Of a DNA stretch of 64,000 nt, positions 1-8,108 are shown piece after piece. Under the pieces are notes generated by a model. It was not told where the DNA came from and did no database searches. It saw nothing but the letters and a program-made list of their open reading frames with translations. The position numbers and the translations under genes were made by a program. Location: the IMG/VR virus record IMGVR_UViG_3300033146_005954, positions 1 through 64,000 of that record. One strand, 5' to 3'. This DNA comes from a virus. Each line of letters opens with the position of its first letter. The first letter of the stretch is position 1.

Positions 1-216
1 AGTAAAGGGCTTGTGACTTATCCTGTAAAGTGGAGAACAGTAGAAAATGTAACAATTGAGCTTGCAGATTCTACAGAACTTACAACTTTTACAGCAACTA
101 TGATGGGGTATGTTCAAACAGTATTCCAAGAAAGTTGGGTAGTAAAAGATAATATTGAAAATGCAACAACAATTGAAGAAGTAGACTTAATATATAATAA
201 CTATATAAATGAATAA
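1..216 (+). CDS. C-terminal end of a phage structural protein (partial)
   Basis: The reading frame is open from the first base to a TAA at 214-216, so the start lies outside the window. The visible 71 residues mix beta-prone and acidic segments (TYPVKWRTVENVTIELADST) and end in an acidic helix with a C-terminal NYINE. There is no recognised domain. The remnant that follows is a tail collar/fibre-type protein, so a tail or baseplate role is inferred from position only. Confidence 0.5.
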   Translation, partial: SKGLVTYPVKWRTVENVTIELADSTELTTFTATMMGYVQTVFQESWVVKDNIENATTIEEVDLIYNNYINE

Positions 217-239
217 TAATATAACGGGAACCACAAACT

Positions 240-746
240 ATGGGAATCAAATTTAGAGCTTTTCATATAAAGAACCAGGAAAATCAGAAAATTTTAATAG
301 ACTTTTAAAAGATTTAATGCCTGTAGGTATATATGAAGGTGGTTTATTAACAAGAATAGATACTGTAACAATTCAAATATCACAAATGTCTTTTTTATTG
401 AAGGCACTATAAATAATGTGGAAATGAAAATATCAACTACGACTATTTCAGATAATGTAGATACATTATTCTATCCTACACCCCTCCTGGGTTTTACAGT
501 AGATCAGGTATTCCTAATTCAGCTTCTATAGATGCTACTACTGATATATCAACAGGTGATAATACTGGTTCATTTTTGAAAGGGGCTACTGGTTCTGATA
601 GTACAGGAACAGGCTTTGTTGTTGGTAGTGATGCATCAAGAACTCATGATATAGATACAGCTAATAGTGATGGTAGAACAACTAATGAAACAAGACCTAA
701 AACAGCTATTATGTTTGGTTATATAAAAGCAAATTATGTTTTATAA
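240..746 (+). pseudogene. Frameshifted tail-fibre/collar-like structural gene
   Basis: No intact ORF spans this stretch, but one protein can be followed by changing frame about three times. Pieces in order: MGIKFRAF, then KEPGKSENFNRLLKDLMPVG, then NITNVFFIEGTINNVEMKI, then from about 456 a frame containing FLKGATGSDSTGTG and ending TRPKTAIMFGYIKANYVL at 746. The last part is typical of phage tail-collar/fibre C termini (FLKG..G..., T.P.T.A..YYIKA-type endings). The switches lie near 285, 385 and 480, the last beside a CCCC run. It is either a decayed fibre gene or a sequence-error hotspot. A perfect terminator follows directly. Confidence 0.6.
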
Positions 747-749
747 AAA

Positions 750-780
750 AAAGACACTCTTAATTGAGTGTCTTTTTTTT
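750..780. terminator. Bidirectional Rho-independent terminator
   Basis: The stem AAGACACTC/GAGTGTCTT with loop TTAATT is flanked by A and T runs on both sides. It lies between the plus-strand tail remnant and the convergent minus-strand DHH gene, whose stop codon is inside the T run. Confidence 0.85.
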
Positions 781-3154
781 ATTTACTTCTTGCTTTTATA
801 GCAGCAGCAATTCCTTTATTATTTCTTTCAATTTTCTCTTTAGCTAACTTTAAAGCTTCACTGTTTTTATAACCTTTTCTTATAAAATTTTGTTGTTCTT
901 CTTGTTCTTCTTTTTCTTCTTTTGTTAAATTAACATTTTCTTTTCTTTTCTTTTTTATAATTTCTTGTTTTTGTTTAAAACTCATTTTTTTATAATTTCT
1001 TCTACCTTCATCAGCTAATTTATCTAATTCATCATCACTCATTTTAGATTTATCAACTTTTCCTTTTACTTCAAAATTATCATTAGTTCCTTTTAATTCA
1101 ATTTTATATTTTTCGACTAATTTATTAATATTTTCTTCAAATTTATCAATAATAGATTGTTTAATTTCTTTAGCTTTTACATCATAAACATTTTTTTGAT
1201 CTAACAATTCAGCTTTTCTACTAGCTTTATTAGGAAATAATTTTTCTAAAGTAGGCATTAATTTAGCATCTAATAATTTAGCTTCTTTATATCTTTTTTC
1301 TTCATCAGGTTTTATTTTAGTCATTATTTTAATATGTTTCTTTAAAGATAAATCTTTTTTATTTTTAAAGATATCACCTTTTGGCATAATATACTTACTA
1401 TTATCTTTTTTCCATTTATCATATTCATCTAATACTTTACCATTAATTTTTTCATTATTAACTAATTTATTTAATTCAATTTTCAATCTATTAAATAAAT
1501 CACGATCTTCATCAGTTAATGGATCTTTTTTTTCAACAGCATTTATTATTTTTTTAGCATTTTTTAGTTTTACTTTATCTTCTTCACTTAATTTTCTACT
1601 TCCATAGTTTTTTAAAGCTTTAATTCTTTTTTCAAATGATGAAATATATTTTAATTCATCTCTTATTTTTTTAGGAGCTAAATTAATTAAATTCAAAGAG
1701 GCTATATTAGTAATTCCTTTATGACCACCAGAACTTTTTTCAATTATATCAAAACTCCAATCTTGAAATTTATCATTTACTTCTTTTTTGACTTCATCCA
1801 TTATTTTTTTTCTAATAACATTCAAATCAATTTTACTTTTAACTTCATCTGGTATAGATGGGTTTACAGCTACTTGTATCATTGAACCAAATTTTTTTAT
1901 CACAAAAGGGGATTTAATTCCATTTTTTTGTAATAAAGCCCATAAGTATCTTTGAGTTCCTGAAGGGGCAAAAGTAACATTCTTTTTTCTTTCAAATTTA
2001 CCTGTAGCATCTTTTTTATATTCATTAGTATGTTTTTTTAAAGAACTTTCTCTTTTACTTACTATTTTTTTTATAGGATCAGACAACTCTTTAATTCTAT
2101 TAATTACTTCAGGAGTTTGTTTGCTCTTTTTTAATAATTTAACTTCTTCTCTATCTTCAAAAGCTCCTTCTTTTAAACTCTTATATTTAGCTTCTCTTTT
2201 TAATCTTTTAGCTTCTTCGTCTTCTTTTCTTTTAGTTAAAGCCTTTGCTCTTTCTTCTTTTGTTAAGCTATTTTCTTTAGTTCTCTGTTTCATCATTCCT
2301 TTACCAACAACTGCTTCTCGGCTTCTTTTATCAGGCATTTCTTTTCTAATTTTTTCAACTAAATTCCAATCAGGATTAGCAGAAGCTAATTCTTTAATAC
2401 CTTGTTTTTGAACATTACTTAAACTAACATAATTAAACATTTGATTATAAACAGATGTTAAAGAAGGATTAACTTTTTTTATAAAACCTTGTAATAAAGA
2501 GGAATTATTCCAAAGTCCAGTATCTGACATCATAGCATTTATTAAAATAGCCATTCTTTCCATTCTATTTTTTTTCTTAAAATCTTTTCTTAAAGTAAAA
2601 GTATCTTCAATACTTTTATAAGAAGCTGAATCAACTGCATTAACAGCTTTTAAAGTAGCAGAATCTATTAAATTATTAGTATGTAATGTAGCTAAATGAT
2701 CTGTATCACTTTTAAATTCAGTAGCACCTATTCTTCCACCGGCTTTACTTATATTTTTTCCTTTAACATTTCCTTTAACATATCCTTCTGGTTTCTCATG
2801 ATGATCACTCCAAAAATCAGGTCTTCTTGTTTTAACTACTTCACCTTTTTCATTTTTATAAGTATCTTCTAATCTTGCAAAATCAACTAAAACAGTAGCT
2901 GTTTTACCACTTGCATTTAATAATCTACCTAATTTATCATTATTATTATATTGAATACCATCTAATTTTATATCTTTTGATTTAATTCCTTGTTTTAATA
3001 ATTGGTTATATGCTACTATAGCTGAAAATACACCGTCAAGGTCTTGATGATGTATTATTTTTACGGATTTTGTCCCGTTTGGAATTTTAATTCCTGATTC
3101 GTTTAAATTACCCATCACCAATTTGACCTCCTCTAATATTTGATTTGTATTCAT
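779..3154 (-). CDS. DHH-family phosphoesterase domain protein with long Lys-rich tail, probably virion/late
   Basis: 791 aa. The N-terminal 180 residues carry the DHH superfamily motifs in order: HHQDLDG (35-41), VDFA with D91, DHH (117-119) and NAVDSASY (D175). This family (RecJ, nanoRNases, pyrophosphatases) uses these acidic/His residues to bind Mn. The remaining 600 residues are highly charged, Lys/Glu-rich and largely helical, with no recognised domain and no visible DHHA1 glycine motif. The start is set by TAGGAG seven bases upstream. A late-type motif TGTAAAGATAAATATA sits immediately before the Shine-Dalgarno, as for the capsid protein, so late expression and packaging in the virion are inferred. 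The substrate is unknown. Confidence 0.7.
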   Translation of the reverse strand: MNTNQILEEVKLVMGNLNESGIKIPNGTKSVKIIHHQDLDGVFSAIVAYNQLLKQGIKSKDIKLDGIQYNNNDKLGRLLNASGKTATVLVDFARLEDTYKNEKGEVVKTRRPDFWSDHHEKPEGYVKGNVKGKNISKAGGRIGATEFKSDTDHLATLHTNNLIDSATLKAVNAVDSASYKSIEDTFTLRKDFKKKNRMERMAILINAMMSDTGLWNNSSLLQGFIKKVNPSLTSVYNQMFNYVSLSNVQKQGIKELASANPDWNLVEKIRKEMPDKRSREAVVGKGMMKQRTKENSLTKEERAKALTKRKEDEEAKRLKREAKYKSLKEGAFEDREEVKLLKKSKQTPEVINRIKELSDPIKKIVSKRESSLKKHTNEYKKDATGKFERKKNVTFAPSGTQRYLWALLQKNGIKSPFVIKKFGSMIQVAVNPSIPDEVKSKIDLNVIRKKIMDEVKKEVNDKFQDWSFDIIEKSSGGHKGITNIASLNLINLAPKKIRDELKYISSFEKRIKALKNYGSRKLSEEDKVKLKNAKKIINAVEKKDPLTDEDRDLFNRLKIELNKLVNNEKINGKVLDEYDKWKKDNSKYIMPKGDIFKNKKDLSLKKHIKIMTKIKPDEEKRYKEAKLLDAKLMPTLEKLFPNKASRKAELLDQKNVYDVKAKEIKQSIIDKFEENINKLVEKYKIELKGTNDNFEVKGKVDKSKMSDDELDKLADEGRRNYKKMSFKQKQEIIKKKRKENVNLTKEEKEEQEEQQNFIRKGYKNSEALKLAKEKIERNNKGIAAAIKARSK

Positions 3155-3163
3155 ATATACTCC

Positions 3164-3179
3164 TATATTTATCTTTACA
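3164..3179 (-). promoter_or_regulatory. Late-promoter-like motif of the DHH gene
   Basis: The minus strand reads TGTAAAGATAAATATA, directly followed by GGAG and the start codon at 3154. It is identical to the element before the capsid gene (55411-55426). It overlaps the end of the small upstream ORF. Confidence 0.7.
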
Positions 3180-3336
3180 TTTTTTTATTGTAAATCTTAT
3201 TAAAACTTTTTTCAATAGTAATTAATCTTTCTAAAGATTTATAGTTTATATCATATAAAATACTTAACTCTTTAATAGATTTATTAGAATTCATTATATC
3301 ATTTATGTTATTTAAAAATTTATCATAATCACTCAT
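3175..3336 (-). CDS. Small helical protein, unknown (53 aa)
   Basis: 53 aa, starting MSDYDKFLNN and ending NKIYNKKM. It is predicted all-helical and the middle (SIKELSILYDINYKSLERLI) could form a helix-turn-helix-like pair. It is preceded on the minus strand by a TGTAAAGGTAGTTATAT late-type element and lies upstream of the DHH gene, so probably the first gene of that late transcript. Not recognised. Confidence 0.5.
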   Translation of the reverse strand: MSDYDKFLNNINDIMNSNKSIKELSILYDINYKSLERLITIEKSFNKIYNKKM

Positions 3337-3374
3337 ATATAACTACCTTTACAGAATTGTAAAGGTAATAAATA
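3337..3374. promoter_or_regulatory. Divergent pair of late-promoter-like motifs
   Basis: A perfect inverted repeat ACCTTTACA-GAAT-TGTAAAGGT (3345-3366) holds one TGTAAAGGTA element on each strand. The plus copy continues TAATAAATAGGAG into the gene at 3386. The minus copy continues GTTATAT into the 53-aa ORF. This is the back-to-back form of the late motif seen elsewhere in the window. Confidence 0.65.
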
Positions 3375-3385
3375 GGAGAATATAT

Positions 3386-4102
3386 ATGAAATTAAGAGAT
3401 TTTTTAAATGAAGAATATTTAAATGAGGGAATTACTTTCTTTAAAGATAGTAAAAAAATTAAAATGTTAATTGACAAATTAAATAAAAAAGTAAATGTAG
3501 TTGAGGATAGTAAAGAAAGAGCTAAATTAAAAGCTTATATTAAAAAAGTTAATAAAGTTTTTATTGAATTAAAAGATTTAGAAAAAGAATATAAATCAGC
3601 TGATAAAGAAGAAAAGAAAACTTTAAAACAAGAATATGGTAGTAAAGTTAGAAAATATAATGCTTTAATTAAAGAAAGTAAATATATGGAAGCTTTATTG
3701 AAGAAAACTGGTTTGTTTTTAATAGTTGGTGGTTTATTGGCAATTATTTTTATTAAATATATGAATCCAAATGAAAATGTAATAACTACTGATATTTCTG
3801 GTGATAAAACACAGATTATGAACAAAATTAATGGAATAGAAAGATCAAAAACAGGATTAAATAGTTCTGATATAAAAGGCGATTATTTTAATAATCAAAA
3901 ATCACAATTAGAATTAGTTCAAAAAGATTTGAAAAATACTTTTGGTAATATGTTAGATAGTTCTAAAGAATTAAAACAAGATATTTTTGGAAAGATTAAA
4001 GGTTTCTTTACATCAGCTCCTACTTATGAAAATCCTTTAGCAGCTGCTAAAGGGACTACTGCTAAAGCAATGGCATTAGCTAATTCAAATATAAAAGGAT
4101 AA
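3386..4102 (+). CDS. Internal-head-protein-like protein with capsid-targeting-like N terminus and one membrane helix
   Basis: 238 aa. The N terminus MKLRDFLNEEYLNEG resembles the T4 internal-protein capsid-targeting peptide (MKTYQEFIAE). LNE-G at 12-15 fits the T4 prohead protease rule (L/I-x-E before a small residue). Residues about 20-105 are a Lys/Glu-rich coiled coil, about 108-127 a hydrophobic segment (GLFLIVGGLLAIIFIKYM), and the rest is polar helix. It is preceded by a late-type motif and TAGGAG. A packaged internal protein is inferred; a membrane-active injected protein would fit the hydrophobic segment. No homologue is recognised. Confidence 0.55.
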   Translation: MKLRDFLNEEYLNEGITFFKDSKKIKMLIDKLNKKVNVVEDSKERAKLKAYIKKVNKVFIELKDLEKEYKSADKEEKKTLKQEYGSKVRKYNALIKESKYMEALLKKTGLFLIVGGLLAIIFIKYMNPNENVITTDISGDKTQIMNKINGIERSKTGLNSSDIKGDYFNNQKSQLELVQKDLKNTFGNMLDSSKELKQDIFGKIKGFFTSAPTYENPLAAAKGTTAKAMALANSNIKG

Positions 4103-4105
4103 TAT

Positions 4106-4393
4106 ATGAATTTACATGATTTTTTAAATGAAGAAGGAATGAGTTTAGGTAGTGGGAAGTTAGAAAACCAACAAAATGCTATTAATGAAATAAATAGATA
4201 TTATGATAGTTATTTAAAAAATAAAAATATTGTTAAAAACACTGGATATAATATAGGACCTTTGAAGATAGCTCAAAAAATTATTCATGGATTAAACAAT
4301 CCAAAACTGGATAAGTATGTAAAAAATGCAGCTGTAGTAATAAGGGCTTATACAACGTATAGAAATACTATAAGTAAAACACAAATGAAATAA
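4106..4393 (+). CDS. Small internal-head-protein-like protein
   Basis: 95 aa. It begins MNLHDFLNEEGMSLGSG, sharing DFLNEE and an 18-base identical DNA stretch with the gene just upstream (3386), which suggests tandem duplication of the N-terminal targeting module onto a different body. The body is helical, ending KNAAVVIRAYTTYRNTISKTQMK. It lies 3 bases downstream of its neighbour in the same late transcript and ends at a strong terminator. Function is unknown beyond probable packaging in the head. Confidence 0.5.
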   Translation: MNLHDFLNEEGMSLGSGKLENQQNAINEINRYYDSYLKNKNIVKNTGYNIGPLKIAQKIIHGLNNPKLDKYVKNAAVVIRAYTTYRNTISKTQMK

Positions 4394-4398
4394 AAAAA

Positions 4399-4420
4399 GG
4401 AAGCTTTTAAGCTTCCTTTT
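4399..4420. terminator. Bidirectional terminator
   Basis: GGAAGCTT-TT-AAGCTTCC followed by T8 and preceded by A7. It separates the late plus-strand pair (3386-4393) from the minus-strand holin-like gene, whose stop codon lies in the hairpin. Confidence 0.85.
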
Positions 4421-4604
4421 TTTTAACCATATTATTTAATTTATTACCAGTAACATAAGCAATTGATAATAATCCACTTATTTGAACTATACTTTCTATT
4501 GGTAATTCAACTTTTGTAAATATTTGAATAATTACTGAAATAGGAACAAATGAAGTCCAAGTAACTGTTAGCCAAAAAGTTCTACTCTTAAATTTTTCAT
4601 TCAT
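4407..4604 (-). CDS. Small membrane protein, holin-like
   Basis: 65 aa. A charged N terminus (MNEKFKSRTF) is followed by two hydrophobic segments, about 10-28 (FWLTVTWTSFVPISVIIQIF) and 38-55 (SIVQISGLLSIAYVTGNKL), and a Lys-rich tail (MVKKKEA). This layout, and the SRTFWLTV start, resembles small class II phage holins that permeabilise the inner membrane at lysis. It overlaps its upstream partner by 4 bases. No endolysin is seen in this window, so the lysis role is inferred. Confidence 0.45.
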   Translation of the reverse strand: MNEKFKSRTFWLTVTWTSFVPISVIIQIFTKVELPIESIVQISGLLSIAYVTGNKLNNMVKKKEA

Positions 4605-4906
4605 ATTTTAACCTCTTTCGTTTCATTCCTTTTTAAATTAAAGGATTTATTCATTATTTGTTTTCCACCTTCTTCTGCTATAACATTAACTATTGTATAC
4701 CTCTTATTAGATTCCCATTTAATAACAAATATTCTTTCTTTAATAACATCTATTAAATTCTTAGGAATTATTTGCTTTATAGGAAATCTTTCACTATAAA
4801 ATTTTACTCTAACTTTTAATTTCTTATCAGTTATTATTTTTATTTTAGCTTCACTTTCAATTATTATTTTGTTTTTTATTAAAAATTTTCTTATTTTCTC
4901 TAACAT
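4601..4906 (-). CDS. Hypothetical basic protein, partner of holin-like gene
   Basis: 101 aa, strongly basic, with alternating hydrophobic/charged strands (AKIKIITDKKLKVRVKFYSE) suggesting a beta-rich fold. There is a good Shine-Dalgarno (TAGGAGGTAAGA). It is translationally coupled to the holin-like gene by a 4-base overlap. No family is recognised. Its position could suit a lysis accessory protein, but nothing in the sequence proves it. Confidence 0.5.
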   Translation of the reverse strand: MLEKIRKFLIKNKIIIESEAKIKIITDKKLKVRVKFYSERFPIKQIIPKNLIDVIKERIFVIKWESNKRYTIVNVIAEEGGKQIMNKSFNLKRNETKEVKI

Positions 4907-4934
4907 TCTTACCTCCTAATTTATATATGTTATA

Positions 4935-5010
4935 TAGTAGTTTTTAAACTACTAATTTTAACATATATGTTAAAAAACACTTGACAAAATTTATATAGTT
5001 GAATTATGAT
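4935..5010 (+). promoter_or_regulatory. Promoter with two upstream palindromes
   Basis: TTGACA at 4981-4986 and TATGAT at 5005-5010 (18-bp spacer) form a plus-strand promoter reading into the non-coding region. Two palindromes lie just upstream: TAGTAGTTT-TT-AAACTACTA (4935-4954) and TTTTAACATATATGTTAAAA (4956-4975). They could be operators for this promoter or for the divergent gene at 4906. The region 4907-6170 has no credible gene. Confidence 0.5.
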
Positions 5011-5017
5011 CGTTTTT

Positions 5018-5165
5018 ATGTAGTAATTGGAGAAATTGGAGATAATAGACATGATTTACTGTATTAAACGATCACTTTAGTTCAAAAAACTATATTTTAA
5101 AATCATAATTAGAGTAATTGGAGTAATTGGAGATATTTTAGTTATTGGAGATATTGTTGGGTTTT
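5018..5165 (+). repeat. ATTGGAGAT iteron-like repeats, left non-coding region
   Basis: TAATTGGAGAAATTGGAGATAATAG, TAATTGGAGTAATTGGAGATATTTTAG and TTATTGGAGATATTG recur here as spaced copies of ATTGGAGAT. The first cluster is enclosed by inverted arms TGATCGTTT and AAACGATCA about 60 bases apart. The reverse complement (ATCTCCAAT within TCTAAAATCTCCAAT) is repeated in the other large non-coding region near 59.1 kb. Replication origin or protein-binding array is inferred. Confidence 0.5.
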
Positions 5166-5299
5166 TTTCTGAACACTTAAATAAGAGTATTAATTATTAT
5201 AATTGATTAAAGAATTACAAAAGTTTGCAAATAATTGCAAAGAGAAAAAAAGAAATTAAAAAAAGTTTCTAAAAAGATTTTCCAAATCTTCTAAAAAAT

Positions 5300-5566
5300 T
5301 ATAAAAGAAAAGAGTAGTCCAATTACTGTAAATTATCAGCTCACTGTGAAGTCCGAATTACCGAGCGTAGCTCAAATTGCCGAGTGTAGTGAGCGTAGCG
5401 AACGAAGCGAGCGCTGGAAGAAAACAAAAATAGTTTGAACGAGCGACAGCGAAGTTCAAATTGTTTCTCTTCCCAACTAAACCAAACTACTAAAAATTAG
5501 TCCAGAACCAGAAGTCCTGATGAAAAAGGTATGCGGAGGTCTGATTTCATGAAATCAGCATTTTTT
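5300..5566 (+). ncRNA. Candidate structured non-coding RNA ending in a terminator
   Basis: This stretch has far more G and C than its surroundings and no ORF. A nested hairpin is visible: outer arms GGAAGAAAAC (5416-5425) and GTTTCTCTTCC (5463-5473), inner arms TTTGAAC (5433-5439) and GTTCAAA (5454-5460). Several GAGCG/CGCTC-type elements lie in 5360-5415. It ends in CTGATTTC-AT-GAAATCAG followed by CATTTTTT (5541-5566), a plausible intrinsic terminator. The promoter may be the one at 4981. No Rfam class could be assigned by eye. Confidence 0.5.
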
Positions 5567-5828
5567 CTAAAGTTAATGTATTTTAAAAATGAAAATAATA
5601 TATCATTAATAATTTAATATATTTCAAAAATTGGAATAACGGACTATAATATATCATTAGTAGTTGATGTAATTTTAATGACTTGCCATTGGGCTGACTA
5701 CTGGACTATATTTCTGAATATAATTAAATAATTGGATCTGGAGTGATTGCTATAATTATAGGAGTACTGACTACTGGAATATATTTGGAGTAGCTGGACA
5801 GTCATTAGTAGCTGGACTTCTTTGTTAA

Positions 5829-5919
5829 TTCCGATGATATAATTGTGCTTCGCACAATAATCATCGGAAAGAGACATCAATGAAACTCGCAAGCTCGTTT
5901 CATTTTGCTCATTTTTTTT
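5829..5919 (+). terminator. Tandem strong hairpins followed by T8
   Basis: The first hairpin, 5829-5869, has a 10-bp base TTCCGATGAT/ATCATCGGAA topped by ATTGTGC-TTC-GCACAAT. The second, 5880-5903, has arms ATGAAAC/GTTTCAT, followed by TGCTCATTTTTTTT. Together they look like a structured RNA with an intrinsic terminator. They lie in the same gene-free region as the 5.3-kb RNA candidate. The stretch 5570-5828 between them shows only AT-rich sequence with a repeated ATAATATATCATTA and no gene. Confidence 0.55.
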
Positions 5920-5952
5920 AAAAATATAATTAATGTATTTAAATTAAATATA

Positions 5953-6145
5953 ATAATTTCTTTAATTTCAGCAATCTATTCCGTTTTTTATATAAAATTA
6001 ATTTCTTTAATTTCAACAATCTATTCCGTTTTTAATATAAAATTAATTTATTTAATTCAGCAATTTATTCCGTTTTTTATATAAAATTAATTTATTTAAT
6101 TTCAACAATTTCTTTAATTTCAACAATCTATTCCGTTTTTAAATC
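5953..6145 (+). repeat. Four-copy ~45-bp tandem repeat upstream of the gp26-like gene
   Basis: The unit is roughly AATTTCTTTAATTTCAACAA followed by TCTATTCCGTTTTTTATATAAAATT. The core CTATTCCGTTTT recurs at about 5976, 6021, 6065 (as TTATTCCG) and 6128, with spacings near 45, 44 and 64. The last unit has an internal partial duplication. The repeats abut the Shine-Dalgarno leader of the next gene. An iteron-like origin element or a multi-copy regulatory site is possible. Confidence 0.65.
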
Positions 6146-6170
6146 ATATATAACATTAGAGGAGAAGTTA

Positions 6171-7255
<1,085 letters not shown>

Positions 7256-7274
7256 TAAAGGTAATACTAAACAA

Positions 7275-7304
7275 TTGACAAATTGTTTTAAAACATGATA
7301 TAAT
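7275..7304 (+). promoter_or_regulatory. Early promoter before the HNH endonuclease gene
   Basis: TTGACA (7275-7280), 18 bases, TATAAT (7299-7304). The downstream leader AGTCCAAAACGACCAATTAGCCAA (7313-7336) is nearly identical to the gp32 leader at 8068-8090. Confidence 0.7.
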
Positions 7305-7312
7305 AAGCAAAT

Positions 7313-7336
7313 AGTCCAAAACGACCAATTAGCCAA
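7313..7336 (+). repeat. Duplicated gp32 leader element, copy 1
   Basis: AGTCC-GACCAATTAGCCAA-type leader. Copy 2 is at 8068-8090, directly before gp32. The copies flank the HNH gene, so the insertion duplicated the promoter/leader. Copy 1 now serves the endonuclease and copy 2 still serves gp32. Confidence 0.7.
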
Positions 7337-7346
7337 GGAAGAAAAA

Positions 7347-8036
7347 ATGATTTGTAATAGATGTAATATAGAAAAAAGTTTAGATAGTTTTAGTTTGAAA
7401 AAATCAACAAAAACAGGATATAATACAATTTGTAAAGATTGTATAAAAGACTATAATTCAAAATATTATAAACTAAATAAAAAAAAGTTAAAAGAAAAAT
7501 CCCTAACATATTATAATTTAAACAGAGACTCTATAAATGCCAACAGAAAAGGTGTTGTTAAAATTAATTATTATCTTTTAAATAAAGAGAGAATAGATAA
7601 TTATTATTATAAAAATAGAGAAGAAATCTTAGAAAGAGTTAAAAAATATAGAAAGAATAACAGGGATAAAATAAACACTTATATAAGTAATAGAAAAAAG
7701 AATGATCCTAATTTTTTAATTTCTTTAGTTTTAAGAAATAGATTTTCTAAAGTAATTAAAGAAATTTATACAGGGTCTAAAACAGATAAATCAAAAGAAT
7801 TATTAAATTGTTCTATAGAAGATTTTAAAAAACATATTGAAAATTTATTTACAGAAAATATGAACTGGGAAAATCATGGGAATAAAGGTTGGCATTTTGA
7901 TCATATAATTCCCATTTTTTCGTTTGATTTAACTTTAGAAGAAGAAGTTAAAAAATGTTTTAACTATTCTAATATACAACCATTATGGTGGTATGATAAT
8001 TTAAAGAAAGGTAATAAAGTATTGACAAATAATTAA
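7347..8036 (+). CDS. HNH homing-type endonuclease
   Basis: 229 aa. An N-terminal zinc ribbon (CNRC at 3-6, CKDC at about 31-34) is followed by a long basic helical linker rich in KKxx and YYxxN. The C-terminal HNH module reads GWHFDHIIPIFSF, then FNYSNIQPLWWYDNLKKGNK, with the catalytic DH and the NLKKGNK terminus usual for phage HNH nucleases. It sits between gp26 and gp32 inside a duplicated leader, as expected for a freestanding homing endonuclease. AAGGAAG lies before the ATG. Confidence 0.85.
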   Translation: MICNRCNIEKSLDSFSLKKSTKTGYNTICKDCIKDYNSKYYKLNKKKLKEKSLTYYNLNRDSINANRKGVVKINYYLLNKERIDNYYYKNREEILERVKKYRKNNRDKINTYISNRKKNDPNFLISLVLRNRFSKVIKEIYTGSKTDKSKELLNCSIEDFKKHIENLFTENMNWENHGNKGWHFDHIIPIFSFDLTLEEEVKKCFNYSNIQPLWWYDNLKKGNKVLTNN

Positions 8037-8050
8037 ATATATTGTATAAT
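8022..8050 (+). promoter_or_regulatory. gp32 promoter
   Basis: TTGACA (8022-8027), 17 bases, TATAAT (8045-8050). It is followed by leader copy 2 (8068-8090) and AAGGAGATCACATG. The -35 overlaps the last codons of the HNH gene. Confidence 0.8.
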
Positions 8051-8108
8051 ATATTATATGGCGAACAAGTCCAATTGACCAATTAGCCAAAAAAACAAAG
8101 GAGATCAC

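Noticed and set aside
2121-2411. Plus-strand frame inside the DHH gene
   Set aside because: Leu/Ser/Phe-rich shadow of the Lys/Glu-rich minus-strand gene, without a start signal.
5330-5570. tRNA gene(s) in the GC island
   Set aside because: No acceptor/T-arm (GTTCRANNC) and CCA-compatible fold could be drawn; the hairpins do not form a cloverleaf.
5698-5892. 64-codon minus-strand frame in the non-coding region
   Set aside because: No ribosome site, it covers a perfect hairpin, and the protein is low-complexity. Treated as chance.
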